Shown piece by piece: positions 11,801 to 26,800 of a DNA stretch of 64,000 bases (within the stretch, counting starts at the first letter, position 1; each line of letters begins with the position of its first letter). A program made the position numbers and the translations under genes. The notes beneath the pieces were generated by a model. That model had not been told where the DNA came from and did no database searches. It worked only from the letters and a program-made list of their open reading frames with translations. The DNA lies in the NCBI GenBank assembly GCA_026874595.1, contig CM049311.1, forward strand, positions 39,266,676-39,330,675. Reading direction: 5' to 3'. The stretch comes from Sipunculus nudus. Taxonomy: Eukaryota > Annelida > Sipuncula > Golfingiida > Sipunculidae.

Positions 11801-14800
11801 ATGAAGACATCTGCTCATACTGCACAGAGAACTGGGAAAAAAGGTTCTGTGTTTTAAATGACCAGTTTTGTAAAAAATTAATCAACATTTGGTAATTTAT
11901 TTTGGTTCTTTTCCTAACCTGTTTATGGAAGAACAAATACTTTGATAGTTCAGATAGGGATTGCATTGGCATTAAAACAGAAATATTTATACCAAAAAAA
12001 TTCACGGGAAAGACATTAGCAAATACTTCTGTTAAAACTTTCTGATGGACTTTCATGTCTAACAGATTGCATACCATACAACTGTTTCAGTGGACCAAAA
12101 AAGGTGTGTATACAATGATACACTACTTGGACATATATATAAATTCCTTACATGTATTATTATAGTACATTACATATATCAATACAGTACATTTATTGTT
12201 AATTACGTATGTTGTTGCAGTACATCACATAAATCATGACAGTATTTCATATATATCATGACAGTACATCACATATATCATCACAGTGCAACATGTATAT
12301 CATTACAGTTCATCACATATATCATTACAGTACATCATATATATCATTACAGTACATCACATATATCATTACAGTACATCACATATATCATGACAGTACG
12401 TCACATATATTATCACAGTGCAACATGTATATCATTACAGTTCATCACATATATCATTACAGTACATCATATATATCATGACAGTACATCACATATATCA
12501 TTACAGTACATCACAAATATCATTACATTACATCACATTTATCACTACAGTACATTACATATATCATCATAGTACATCATATATCATTTCATATATCATT
12601 ACAGTACATCACATATATCATTACAGTACATCACATATATCATTACAGTACATCACATATATCAATACATTACATCACATATGTTATAACATCTATTATT
12701 ACAGTACATTATGGAGGACATCTTCTGGTCAGGCACACCACTGCTGGAATCTGTGGGAGAACATGAACCTCATGTGGAGGAACTGAGGGAGACCATACGC
12801 AATGCCATCCGCAAATCCCTCATTCCAATGAGAGCATATGCCCGGTGCTTTGAGCAGTATCTTCCTCTGATCAACATGGACATCAATGCCTACATCAAGT
12901 CAGTATTGTAAAACTGAATACCTTATTAACTTATTCAGCAGATGCTCAGAGACCCACCCATTTTTGGTATTATAGAAACTATCCATATTATCATAGCTGT
13001 TATTATTAATTGATTTAGTATGATTATACAGTACAGTACCTATGCTTCTGAGGGGTTCTCCTCAGAGTATATTGATTTGAGAGAAGGGGATTTCTGGGTG
13101 AGGAGTTGAAATACTTCCCTGGATGGTTTGAGGTAAAATAAGACCTTGTCAGTTGAGCCCTAACATGTTAGCCACAGGCAGAGACATGTTAACTTATTCT
13201 ACTTTCAACAGTGTTCATCCTCCCTATCTTGGTGCTGTTTTAACAAGTGCTTCCTGTGAAAAATAGTTCATGCAGTATTATTGTTGTATTGGTAACATCA
13301 TAGGTTTGTACATACCAAGGTGTCAGTTAAATGTACATTGATTGAACTTGTATTATGCTCTCTTTCTGACAGTATTTGTGTGCACGGTGTACTGAATTGT
13401 ACTCACAACAAGAGTACATTGACTCTGCTGGTTAGGGATTGTGGGTAAAGAAATCCTTTCCCCACAATGCACTGGGACTTCTCAATTCACCAGTGGTGTA
13501 GGTATAAATACAGTGAAGTGGATAATTAGTCCATAAAAATAGCTTGGGTAAAGATTGTTCAACGCAAATTACATGAACATGAATCTTTGTTGTTCACAGA
13601 ATAAATAATATATATCTGGCAAGCATACATATGTAAAATGATTTTGAAGATACTGCCACAACCCTCAACTGGCAGAGTTTCTTTTTGTATAGAAAAGAAG
13701 TCTAGCAGAAGGGTGTGTTTGTGTGCTGATATTGGTGTATGTTAACCTGCCTGTACTGGTGTTTTGGATAGAAGTACCAGCAGAGGTTTGACTGGTTCTG
13801 TTCTTTATTGACTGTACTGCTGCTAATCAGGATGAAGGACTTAGAAATACAGCAAAAGCTAGAAGCCTTGGAGACTGCAGCTGCTGCTGCCGCAGCAATA
13901 GGAGACCAGATACCGTATACAGTCTTACTGTGCTTCACTTAACAGCTGTTATCTTCCCTGAATATGTGTCAGTTCCCAAAGCTTACCAATCATCTGACAA
14001 TTACCAGAAGGGGTTAGGGATTCAACTTTGAGATATTGACCATCAGAAGGTCCCTGGTTCAAATCCCACCTTTTGTCGGGGCCATTCCAATACATTATCT
14101 TCTCATACCTTGCCTTACAACCACGTCAGTTTAGTACCCACCAAGAAATGCGACTACTTTATTTAGGTCCCGTTTATGGCCATAATTGTCAGGGTTCACT
14201 GTATTTCTCATAAGATCTGGTCCTATAAGTTGTGTAAAAGATTACTTTCATCATAAAACTTGCACTTGGTTCCTTTCTTAATTTAACTTGAATCATTCAA
14301 ATGACTCTGTGCAATCCCTCTGTTAACATCATCTCTACCTGTTTTACTTTATTTGAAGAAAATTTTGTTGAATTAATGACAAAATTAAATACTAACTGGA
14401 ATATGGTAAGCTTTGGGCTCCGATACATTTGTATACACACATCCCCTACCAATTTTATATTTAATATTGTACATTGTGGACTTTCACAGATAGTGATCAT
14501 CTATGCTTGGTTATGATGGAGGCAAGGACAGTCATATTTATTATCCTCACCGCATGATCGTAAAACATTGTGGTTGTGGATTGTCTGTGACAAGCTGGTC
14601 CATTTTTGGACTTGTGTCAACCACACTTTTGCTATTTTTTAACTTTATACATTTGTATATTTTCACAGGTGGTAAAAGTGATGTTGTTTGTTTTGTGTTT
14701 TTTTGTGAGGAAATATAGCAGACACCAATCAGAATAGCAGCAATTTTTAATTTAAAATTTAAATTAATAAAATTCTATTCTTTTATTCAAAAGAATCTTT

Positions 14801-17800
14801 CATGTAAATATATAAGCAAAATTTATTTTACAGTATTGAATCCAAGAGCTCATCCTCAATAGAATTTTTGTAACTGTTCATTATTCCTTTTTTTTTGAGA
14901 AAATAATAAAAAAAATTATGGATAATTGAAAAAAGTTTTAAAGATGAGCTAAGGATGACATCTGTGATGGCATAATTATCATTATTTGAACTCTTTAACC
15001 ACAGATTAATTCACCAGCTTATAAAAAAATGTGTTATATTGAACATTACATGGTTTATAGTTTTCAACTTGTTTGAAGTTGTATTTGCCAGTAACAAATT
15101 GATGGTATAATAAGTGTGATGCAAGAAGGTAAAACATATCTGATTTACATAAATTGAGTGTGCTTGTCTTACTGGATTTTATGTTTACAGGGAATACGAA
15201 TCTCAGAACCACACAGCAGCAGAGGTCAAGGATGAGGTCGAGATGCACATGCGTGAGAAGGAGATTCTAGAGGCCACAATTCCCAGCAACATTGTGATTG
15301 GCCCGTTCTACGTGAACACAGAGAATGTCAGGCAAGCTCTGTCTAAGAAACGCAAAGCCCTCAGCAATGCTGTGCTGGAGCTGCTGGCCAGGAAGCTCAG
15401 GACACAAGCTGATGATGTAAGTATATATTAGAATCTGTGTGTTACAGTGTCCACCATCTCAGACATTATGATTTTTTTTTTTTGTGATGGTAATTACGCA
15501 CACAGAGTGCATGTTTTTGCTATTTAGCCTGATTATTCTATTTCATTAGATATTGTACTGGATTGTTTTCATGACAAAAATTATGGTAAGCTCCCATCTA
15601 AATAATGACTATCGCTTTATCTTGACCATTCCTGTATGATTACCACATTTTTGTCCCTAACCAGTCATTTTACATGCACATTACATTCACAATTTCAAAT
15701 GCACATTATAACCATACCTTTGACAGGACCACATTTAGATGATCTGTTTACTAGGATCATAGTCTCTGTAAGTAAAAGTCATGATATAACACCAAACAGA
15801 ATATGTTACCATTTTGTTTGGTAATATGCTCACCACACATGGCCAGTATAAAGTACATACTGTCTGGGGCCTTTTTGTTTGATATTTTATTTTGCATTAA
15901 ACATTAGAAATGTCTCTATGTTGTTAGGATAAAAAAAAGTTGAATAAATAACTTAAATTTTTTATAAGTTATTTTTCATTACTTTTCCTCAGTTACTTTT
16001 ACTAAATTATTTAAGAAAACTTATATCACAATAATTTGAGATGGATATTTATTTATCAGCTGATGTATAATGGGTTTTTGATACAGCTCATTACACATAC
16101 CATTATCTTTTTGTTTTATTTTCTTTTAAGGCATGTGAGGAGTTCAAGGCCATCAGCCGTAAACTGTATGAGAAACCTAACTGTATTGAAGAGCTGTCTG
16201 AGATGAGAGAATGGATGAAGTCCATCCCTGATACACTACACGAGCACCAGGTAAACAGTAGCTCCCAGTTATAATTGCGGAATCAAATGAAAATGATCAG
16301 TAATCTAATCACGTCAGCCTAAATTCAAGAGCGGAAAAATGCACAGAAAAGCGGGGTAGTTGCTTATAATTATAAAGCCTGAACTTTCAAAGATGGTGCA
16401 TTATAGCCTGAAAAAGCCTGGTCATTCAGTCAATCAACATTAGAACTTGCATGTACATATCTGTTAAAAAACAGCTGTAAGTTTAAGTAAACTTTCATTG
16501 TCATATAGTTAATTCATGCATTTTACAACAGGTGGTGTCACCTATGGGGGGGGGGGGGCAGGGTTCCAAACCTTTAAAAATTTGCTGTTAATGCAAACTT
16601 AATAGTATCAAAGTCAACAAGGCTTTTTTTTTATTTATTATATTCAATCTAATAATTTTTATTGAGATCTGTTTTTTTCAGTGTAAGAGCTGTCAAAAGA
16701 GAACTGACCACTGTTCTTCTGAGATTCACTGCTACTAAATGTTAACCTGTTTTGCCTTTGATAGGAATTAATTGACAAAGCCATGGCTGATTATGAACTG
16801 ATTGAGGAGTTCTACTACAACCTGTCCAATGATGACTTCAATGCAAAGTAAGGATATTAGTTTGCATTTTCTAAAATTTATAATTTAATTAATATATGTC
16901 TAAAGGTTTCATTGTAATACAGCTAGTAATGTATACATCCATTGGATGTTGATTAGCTGGTATTGTAAAGTAATTATGTTAACATATCAGTAAGAGAAAT
17001 CATGTCCAGCAGGAAAAGGACATTGAAAGAGAAAAGAATATTCCCTGTTAACATGTTTTTTTTTCACATCTATGCATCTTTAAACATATATTAACCAGAT
17101 CCAATCCCCATTTTCTGGATTAAGATTATTTTCAAGTGCTAAGTTTGATCTATTTCATAATCCAAAAAGTCAATGTTAAATAATTGCCTTGTGTGAACAG
17201 TATATGCACCTTACATGACAATGTACAGAGCCTGGAAATAGATCTGTTTCACTTTGAGGTTATGATTTGCAGATGGAATACCATTGGCTGGCCAAACAAG
17301 ATTGTTAAACAGTTACATGACAATATATAGAGCCCTGAAATAGATCTGTTAACGTTGAGGTAATGATTTGTAGGTGGAATGCTATTGGCTGGCCCCACAA
17401 GATCGTGAAGCAGATGGAGGCGGTGGAGGCCCAGCTGGAGGAGGATGAGGAGAGATTCAGGAAGCTGCAGCTCAGTGACTGTGCTAACTTTAACGACCGC
17501 TTGGACACACTCACTGTCAGTCATTTACTTAATTCACATCAGTTACCCCTCACCTTGTTAAAACACTTCACCAGAAACATGGTTTAACATTGTCTAGCTT
17601 TGAAATAAGAATTTCTATACCAAAGGAAATTATTCATTCACGAAACATAATTACTGAACTTTTGGTCACTGATGATCATTATTTTAAAATTATACCAAGA
17701 GCAGTTTTCTTAACTATTACAGGATTCATAGGGTAATTTGTAAACATATCAAGCAAACATAAATATAATACTGCATACTTATTTGAAAGTATAATCCTCC

Positions 17801-20800
17801 TCTGCTAATTCATTTTTTAACTCAGCTGACTGTAAGTCATCTGAACTATAGCAGTGGTCCTTTGTCAAAGATATTGGTTTTCCCGAAACACCTACAACTC
17901 TGCCTTCAAATTTTGCTTGGACCGATACTGTAATGATAGCTTCAGCTGAGGTCTGTCTTGTCAGGAATTCAATAAATAAAATTCACTGTTGTTATAATAA
18001 CAGTGTCACAAGGAAAGGAAAACTCAGTAATATTGAAAAGATGATAAACAAAAAGCATACTGTAGATAGGTAAATATGGGGTGTCTGGGCACACTGTTTT
18101 TATGGCTGATATGCATATCTTGCTTACAGATGGTGGTAGCAGGCATGGCAGCACATACTGACATCAGTAGGGCTCATGAGATTGCAAACGAGGTTCGACG
18201 TGTCAACAAGCAGTTGAAGGAGGCCCAGACATCGTCGGTGACATACAACAACCGTGAGAGGTTGTTCGGTCTTCCCGTCACCAACGTATGTTACATCTCC
18301 ATTCAGCAAAGTGTTTACCTTGGCCCCCGCCGGGATGTTCATGTTTTATTACAGCATGGTCTGCTAATGTTGTTCACGCATCAAGATACTAACATAATAT
18401 ACCTGTATTCGCCATGCATAAAAGTCAAAGGTCATCTAACTGTTCTTACACAGCAAGCCTTGTAAAAATTCACAGAAAGTAATTTTGTTTCCAGAGAAAT
18501 GGTTTGACTAGCAGTATTTTGCTAACAAATTTCAAACAAGAAAAATAAATTATTCATTAGGGTTTTTTTCTGTCTTTAATAGAACAAAAAGGTGGCGAAT
18601 ATATGTATGTTACGTTCACCATTTACTAATACTCCAGTGTAATATTAAAGTTAAGGTCTTACCATCTCTCATCACTAAGGCTGATTATATGTTTTGCTCA
18701 GTACATTTTCATATGAGTAATGTTACACTTATTTTTTCCTTTTCTCTGATCACCCACCTAATTTGCTAAGAAAAACAAAACAAAAATGGCTGACAGAATG
18801 TACAACATCATGACAAATTACTTTTTCTGTATATAACACATTCCAAATAATGTTCATAGTCAATAAAACAATAAACAGCCTCCTTTTCATGATGTGTTTT
18901 TGAAATCTTACACACTCTGTATCTTTTTACCTAAATGAAGAATGATTGTTTGATGAGTGTATAATATGCATCGTTTGAAGTGTTTCAGGACTTGGCTATT
19001 TATTTCGCATGGATTAGATCATGCTTGAAACCATTTCAAGCTGGTCATATTATCATGCTGAAATAACATATGCTGCCACACACACCTGCACGTGCTGCCC
19101 ATTTGCATGACACCTAACTTGCATGATCTACTTTTTTCATACATTAAAACTCACCTTACCTGCATGACACACTAACCTGCACCTTTAATGATCCATTTGT
19201 GGGGTTAACCTGTAACCTAGGCTTTGAGTATATCTTTATATTTGCTTTTTTGTGTTGCATGTTTTGTTTCCTGTCAGTGTTTGTTATATGATTATCAGTT
19301 TATGGAAGTAAATGACAATTTGGTCATATTAATACATGCTTAATGCAAAATTAATGTGCTTGGAGGTGGCCTTACCAATCTCAGCCAATTTTATTGCTGT
19401 CTCTGGCAGAGCTCAGCACAGAATAAAATGATTTACTAATGAAGCATCAATTCAAATTTTGTCACAAATAATTTTAAACAACCTCCAGGTGGTACAGAGA
19501 ATTGAAACTGGTTCATTTATCTCTGCCAGAATAACATAATAAGCATGATTGATAGTTTTGTATCATTGGCTGCATGTTAATTAGTTTAGGGGGAAAAAAA
19601 GTTTGAAAATCTCCGGCTTATTGATAATGTTATTTTGTTAACTGAAATAAAGTGCTTTGTTTATCATCGCAGACCTCTTCCCAGTAATCGACATATACCT
19701 GAAACCTGAATGCAGACTTGCCAAAAATTATGATAAAAAGAAAACTATAATTTAATTTTGATAATTCAGAAAAATGTTTGTCCATCAATGGATTTCAACA
19801 ACTTTGAAATCTGAAGGTTAAGTGGGGTTCATCATATTGTTAACAGTTAAATAATGACCCTTATACTTCCATAAACTGAATAGATCCAATTTTGTTTTTA
19901 TTTGTTTTTTTGTGTATATTTTACCTATATGAATATATTTGTGCTTTTCATTACAAGTTGTTTGTACTAGTTATATATTATAATGCTTGTGCAAGATATG
20001 CTGTATAATGTTGCTTGTTGAATATATAAAAAAAAGCTTTGCGTGTCAGATGAGCAGAAAGGAATGCTTTACATAGCATATTATAGTGGATTTCTTCTTT
20101 AGTTGATGTGTGCATTGAATCACATATATATTTATCAGTGATTCTAATTAATGAAATGCTGTCATGGAGTTATATATTTTTATGAATGGTACATCTGAAA
20201 TTAAGTCTTTGTTGCCTCATTCACAGGAGATTCAGGATGAAGTTTGATTTCTGTTCAAGTTAATAAAATCTTATGTTTTGTACATTAATATTTTTTTGCT
20301 GAGCCATACGGTAATTGCTGATGATTATTTGACTTTCTTCCCATCATATATTATTGTTCATGAGCTAGGCTGGTTTGTTTATTTTATAGCTAGAAACCTT
20401 TAACTTGGCACTCAAACAGATATTTTAGCAAGAACTCCTGGCAATTGACTGTTGTAATCACAGTGACACAGTGGCTAAGCAGGTGTTTTCATTGACTTGC
20501 CAATTAATTGTAAAAAAGAAATGCTTGGACAGATTAGAGTTTGCTATTTTAATTGCATCATGTATATTGATGATACCATGACAGTATTTCACGTACAGCT
20601 GAAAACTCAAGCCTTGTGAATATTCTATTTCTGTAGATTATTTAAACAGTGATCATGTCCTCTGTAAAAATTTGCTTGTACAGCTCCCATTATTTGACCC
20701 GTTTCACCAGTATTTGTGATTCCCTTGCTTGATTGATAGTGTATTGTAAATGGGGAATTAGAAGCTGTAAAATTGTCATTCTGTTAAAGTAACTCAGTTA

Positions 20801-23800
20801 AATATAGTGACATGCTTGAAGAGGAATATGGCTGGTTTCAAAGAGACATTTGTGTTCTTAATAGGTTTTATTAAAATTAAAATCTGGAACAAATATAAGA
20901 AAAGGATTCATATGAGGAAGTGCATGAAATTACACTTTTTTTGTGGAACCAAAAAGTTAGGGGAAAAGTGGAAATTAAAGACAAAAAATTGAAATATTGT
21001 TCAGAAGTATACCCATAATAGCACGTTCTACAGAAAATGAACATTGTATATGTTCTTCAGGAAATTTTGAACACAACATTTTGTTATAGTGTTACAGCTT
21101 CTAAAGTCCCCTTACTATTGGTGTGACCTCTGACCTGGTCTCTCACCTCCAGTGGCTTGCGTCTGTTATTCTAGTATGACAAACTGGCCAAGCTTGTCAA
21201 GGATTTTGAGCCATTCCGTAACCTGTGGCTGACAGTCTCTGATTGGCTGAAATGGCACGAGAGCTGGATGAACGACCCCCTGACCTCTATTGATTCTGAA
21301 GCAGTTGAGAAAAATGTCAACGACGCCTACAAGATAATGCACAAATCTGTCAAGATCTTCAATGAGATACCAGGTTGGTTTTTGAACATGTACATGAGTT
21401 AACATTGTTGTGAACATAGTAAACTAAATGTTTCTTAAGGAAGATTTTCAATTATGCTTCATATTAGAATGCTCTGTAGAATGCTTCAATATCATTTTAA
21501 ATAGTCAATAGGGTGCACATGATTCTATACATATTTAAATGTACAAATGAAAGTTTGACCTCAAGTACATGGGTTACATCTGAACAAGAATGGCTGCTTC
21601 ATGTATGTAACCATCACTGAAGATGGATTCTTTATTAAATGTGTTTACTGTGGTTAGGCTTATACAAGGTTTTCTGTGCTAAAACCTTTGCAAAAAGAAC
21701 CTTTGTAAGAAAATTAGAAATTAATTTAACGGTTATCTTGCATTCACCAAGCCTAGGGTAAACTTTGTACCAACATGGACCAATCAATGACATACTGGAT
21801 ATCTCCTTATAACACCAGCTTGGAACGTTTGATAACATTTGTTGTCTTTTTCTGTGGCAGTTAACAACTGGTAATTCAACCTTAAAAAACATGGAAGGTT
21901 GGAAGGTTGAAGAGAAATTGTAATTTTTTCACACAAACTGCAAGTTAACATGATACAGCTCAACTGAAAATGACCACCCACTGTAAAATGGGGACATGTT
22001 GTCATTGTACTGAAATGCTTTTTATCATTAACAAATATTTGTACTTTTAAGCTCAGCTGACTTTCAGTCATGCAAAGCTATAGCACTGGTTTTTTGTCTG
22101 ATGTCCATTTGGTAATCTGCCGGTCCAGTTTTTTGTTAACATGGCACAAATCTTAGTTGTTGGACCTAGAAAATTAAATTTTAATTTCAATCAAGAATGG
22201 TCTTTAAGAAATCTTCCTTGAAACCCTGATGGGCTTTACTTTCACAAGACTATGCATGTTTTTGTGGGTACCTGGATTCTCCTGACACTTAAGGTGCTCT
22301 TTGAACTCAGATAGTATTTTCTCAGTTTAACTGGACTGGTAGTGCTGTCTGAATTTTTTTCAGTTTTAGCTAAGATGACTTCAGTCATGGCTTAGCTCTA
22401 GCAATCACCCTTTGTCTGCCATCAAGCTGTCAGTTAACATGGCACAAATTGTAAAAAACTTCTAGATGAAGATCCAGGGAGGACAATAAAAAAAATTTTT
22501 TTGCGACCTAGTTATAGGGCTTGTTTGTGCACACCCCAGAATAATTAAAACTTTTATAGTAAAGTTCCAGTATCTCCATTATTAATGCTTGGTTTGCCAT
22601 GTTTCTTGCTTTGCTTATTGATCATAGTGTTTCATCAGGTTCCTGAAGACTGGTGGTGCCACCTGTATTTTTTCTAATTTTTTTCATATTTTCCTCTGTT
22701 TTTGAGACTGTCCAATTTCTTTATGATCATGACTAGTTTTATCAGTTCCTGAATACTGGTTGTGCCATCTGTAATTTTTTCCTGTTTTTGACACACTTTT
22801 TTCCTCCAATTCTAGGCTGACAAATTACATCAGTGGTGTCAGTTTCTAAACTGTGGGTTTATCCAGTGTTCTTAAACCTTTCAATAATGCTGAGCTATAG
22901 CGATGAGTCTTTGTCCAACATCCAGCCATCCGTTAGCAGGGCATAAATCACAAGCATTTGACTTAAAAATTTCTAACTCAACATACAGGGAGGTCTTGGT
23001 GAAACCTCCTTGGAAATTAGGTCATAGTAACCCATATCCTGTGAGCTGCATGGCTAAAACACCTTAAAAGTCAGACTCTTTACAGTGTTTGAAGTATGGC
23101 AGATTTCCCCTCAAATTTAATACACAAATTTTTACAACCATTACCACAGATAAAACACTTGAATACTGGTGACCTTGATCTTTAAGTTTAAGTTTAATGA
23201 AATAAAGTAAGTTTCCCCTCAGTTTTGTGGCCCATGGGTAGACATCTGCATGTTTGTGCAAGAAAAAAGCCATTCTTTTCATATATATTCCAGCCAGCAT
23301 ACAAAATTTTACTAAACAGGTCAAACCAGTTCTTCAGAAATCTTATTTTTCTCTCATACACCCTGAATCGACAGATCATGATTGGTTTCAGTCTTCAGAT
23401 AGGTGTGATCAATCAATCAAGAAGCACAATGTCAACTTTAGTGTCAGAAGGTCAGAGGTCAGTGACATTGAAGTCAATCTCTGTTTCATTTTCAGATGAT
23501 AAAATTCCTCTGAATGTTAGGGTATAAAGTCATGCTAGTCTGCTGATCTTCATAAACCCATGGGTTTTTATTAGCTCTGCTCACTTAAAATATTCTGAGC
23601 AATAAAGAAGGTCCTCTGTGTATTATCTCTCTGTCTGTTTGTCAGGCACAGTTTTATTTTGAGGCTTTATCTATCTGTCTGCATTCGCAATCTGGTGTTC
23701 CCAGGAAAATTTTATTCTTGCTGTTTTTTTTAAAGAAATCAATGCATGTCCTGATCAAGCACACCAGCAGTTAGGAGGAAGATTACTGATTTCAGGTTCA

Positions 23801-26800
23801 GCTGAGCATCATGGCCTGTGAGCCATTTGTTGTGTTTTTTCTTCTCTAAACTTTTACTGCAACAATTAATTACAAAGTATAAAAAAATGATATTTTCATT
23901 TTGCATTTGAAATTATAAACATTTTTTATAAAATATAGACTAATTATTGTTGAACAACAGAGATGTTTCAATCTGATCAAATCAGATGTTCTTGCAAGTT
24001 TTTATATTCTTTGGACTAATTATCCAGTACATCTATTAACACTGTATCTTTTTCAATAGATTGTAATTCAGTCTTTGCTGAGAGTAAGTTTTGGCATGAC
24101 AGACCATCTAAATGTTATTTTTGTCACAATTATTTTGATGTGAACATATACATGCAGTGAAACATAATATTCCTAGTATTCTTAGTGTCTTGTGAGTGTA
24201 CAAACTGCATGCATATGTTACAGCATTTTAAATAAACAATACAAATCACAATTTCCAGTTTTTTTCATTTATTTTCAATTTTTATGCCATTGTAGAAAGA
24301 TTTTTTTATAACAGATATGCCAAATGCATGGCTACATAGCAGTCTTTTTGCCTAAAGCATTTTTCTCAGAAAAATGTCATCATTGTTTTTTATGATCTTA
24401 TTTTTTTTCTTATCTTTGATGGGCTGTATATTTCAGAATAATTGTTTGTAGATATTTTGATGTGCCTTTTGTATGTTGTTATTAAATCATCATCATTAAG
24501 CTAGAAACTCACATGTTCATAAAGCAAAATGGGTTGTCGTCTGCTTTTATTCAAATACAGAAAATTCAGTTGAACCGCATATACATATAATGCATATTTT
24601 GGGTACATTGTACATAGTTCTATTATCCTTTTCACTCACAAAACAGTTTAAAATTGTTTTGGCCAATGTGGATGAAGAGAATCAGTTTTTCTGAAACAAA
24701 ACTGTTTTGCTTGTTATCACAGGCATCTTGTATCAAGGAAGATTTCATTTTATATATGAGACTGTTACAACCTGCAGCTGCAAGCATTTGTGCTTCAGAA
24801 CTAGGTCTATACCTTTTCATCTCACTAACATGGAATTAATGCAGATTATTTCACTCATATTGGAAACAAATCAAAACCCACTCCTGAGCAGGAATAAAAA
24901 AGTTTTGGCTCAAATAGATTTAAAATTCTTGGACTGAGCACTGTATGAATGCACATTATGCATTCAAAAATGTTTGAATCTGTTCTATATTTGACATGCA
25001 AAAGTTGTTAAAGTAATTCTTACAAATTGTTTCACACATTATACCTGGTACCATGTGGCAGTTGTTCAGGACTGCCAATGTAAATTCATTGTTATCAGAA
25101 ATTTAGTGCTCTGATTTTCTCAGATGTTAACATTTTCAAAAACTGTGCAACTTTGAAAACACCAGTCATAAAATATTGGTTTGAGAAAGTGATTTTAAAT
25201 GCAGTGGATTTGTTCAGAATTTGCAACATGCCTTGTAAGAGTGCATGCAGACACAAACCTATAATCATACAATATGTACATTTGGGTTTCGAGTTTGATT
25301 AGTTATTAAGCTTTTTGCTGTGTTTTCATGTATATTCTTTATGAAGTGCCTTTTTACCATAAACCATCCATATATATTTACACATACACACACAATTGTT
25401 TCTCTTTCTCAGACATACATTAAGACCTTATTTGAGTCTTTGAGACTTCTCAGAAAGGTTTGCAGTGGCTAACTTTACATATGCAAGAATCAGTTTTACA
25501 AAAGGGGTAGACATCAGGTTCCAGTGTTGTATGGCTGAAACTGAAATACTCCCTGGTTAAATCAAGGCTATGGATGTTTGTATACTTTTTTTATAATAGT
25601 TTTTATAACATTGAGATGTGGCAGGATAATACTGTTCCATTAAGTTTTATCAAGTGATGAATGAATGTATAAATATTTGTTTGGTGTGTTTGATGTTGTG
25701 TGCTGCTTTGATCTGACTTACAAGCTGATCCTGGTAAGATTAATAGTCCCCTATCATGTGTAGAGGACCTGTGGTTACCTTAGACATTATAAATAGGATA
25801 TTGTCTTATTTCCTTGTCCATAAAACAGACACATTCCAACCATTTACCTACAAGAATACCTAATTGTATCCCAAGACAAACCCTTTTAAAGGGGGTATAT
25901 CTAGTCTTGGGATACTGTGGCATCTGCAATGCCAGAAATTCTATAGTCTGTTCCACAAACCTGTGTTGAACTGTTTTTTGGAGATAATTTTCTTAAAAAT
26001 TTATTTTTTTTTTTAAATTTCCTTGAAAAATACACATGGAAGTGACAACCTAATATGGCAATTAAAGATTTTACAATTAATTTCCTAGTTTGTTTCACAA
26101 CTTTTTGGTCTCTTCCTGATGATCTGACAGATTAGATGTGTTCTTGCATGACTACCGGTAGCCATCTTTCTTTTAGCTGGTTATATGTTTAGTTTGTGCT
26201 CAGTTTGTCATGCCCATAGGTCACCTTCCTGATTTCAATAGTGGCTTCTACTGGGGCTGTAATGACTCACCTCTGCACTAATAAAACACGATACCAGGTC
26301 AGATATTGTATCAGTATTGTCAGATGTCTCTGCATTGATAATTTTACAAAATTTTATCATCTGTAAAGAAGTGACATCTGACATGTAATATAGTCTATCA
26401 GCACCATGTAAAACATCAGTGGTGTAATTCTACTGATAAGATGAGAAGTGACATCTGACATGTAATATAGTCTATCAGCACCATATAAAACATCAGTGGT
26501 GTAATTCTACTGGTGAGAAACAATATGAATGACTCCCGATGCCTTATTATTTGTAAATCTATTTTATTTATGATTTTGAAATACATTTTATGACAGGAAG
26601 TTAAATTACATACTTGGGGAAATTTTGGCTGGGAATTTAAAAATATAATGTATCATACATGTATCGTATCGTGAGCATGTATCAAGATGCTTATCGTATC
26701 GTGAGGTAATATATCTTTACAGCCCTATTTTACACTTAACCAGTCTCTTGGGCACCATGTATCTTTAGGAAATTACTTAACCTTTATATTTACATAGGAG

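Larger units (their letters stand above)
12899..15190 (+). other. Intron 9 with repeats and a candidate cassette exon
   Basis: Holds a dispersed repeat at about 13423-13645 (related to 53331-53570), the candidate cassette exon at 13831-13914 and a SINE-like relic at about 14008-14200. 14210-15190 shows no recognised feature. Confidence 0.5.

Noticed and set aside
12236-12786. Overlapping open frames of 80-120 codons rich in HIYHYST
   Set aside because: They are translations of the 22-bp minisatellite, open in several frames because the unit has no stop; only 12705-12898 is exon.
14041-14080. tRNA gene suggested by GGTTCAAATCCC
   Set aside because: No A box at the right distance and no cloverleaf could be drawn; kept only as a possible SINE relic.
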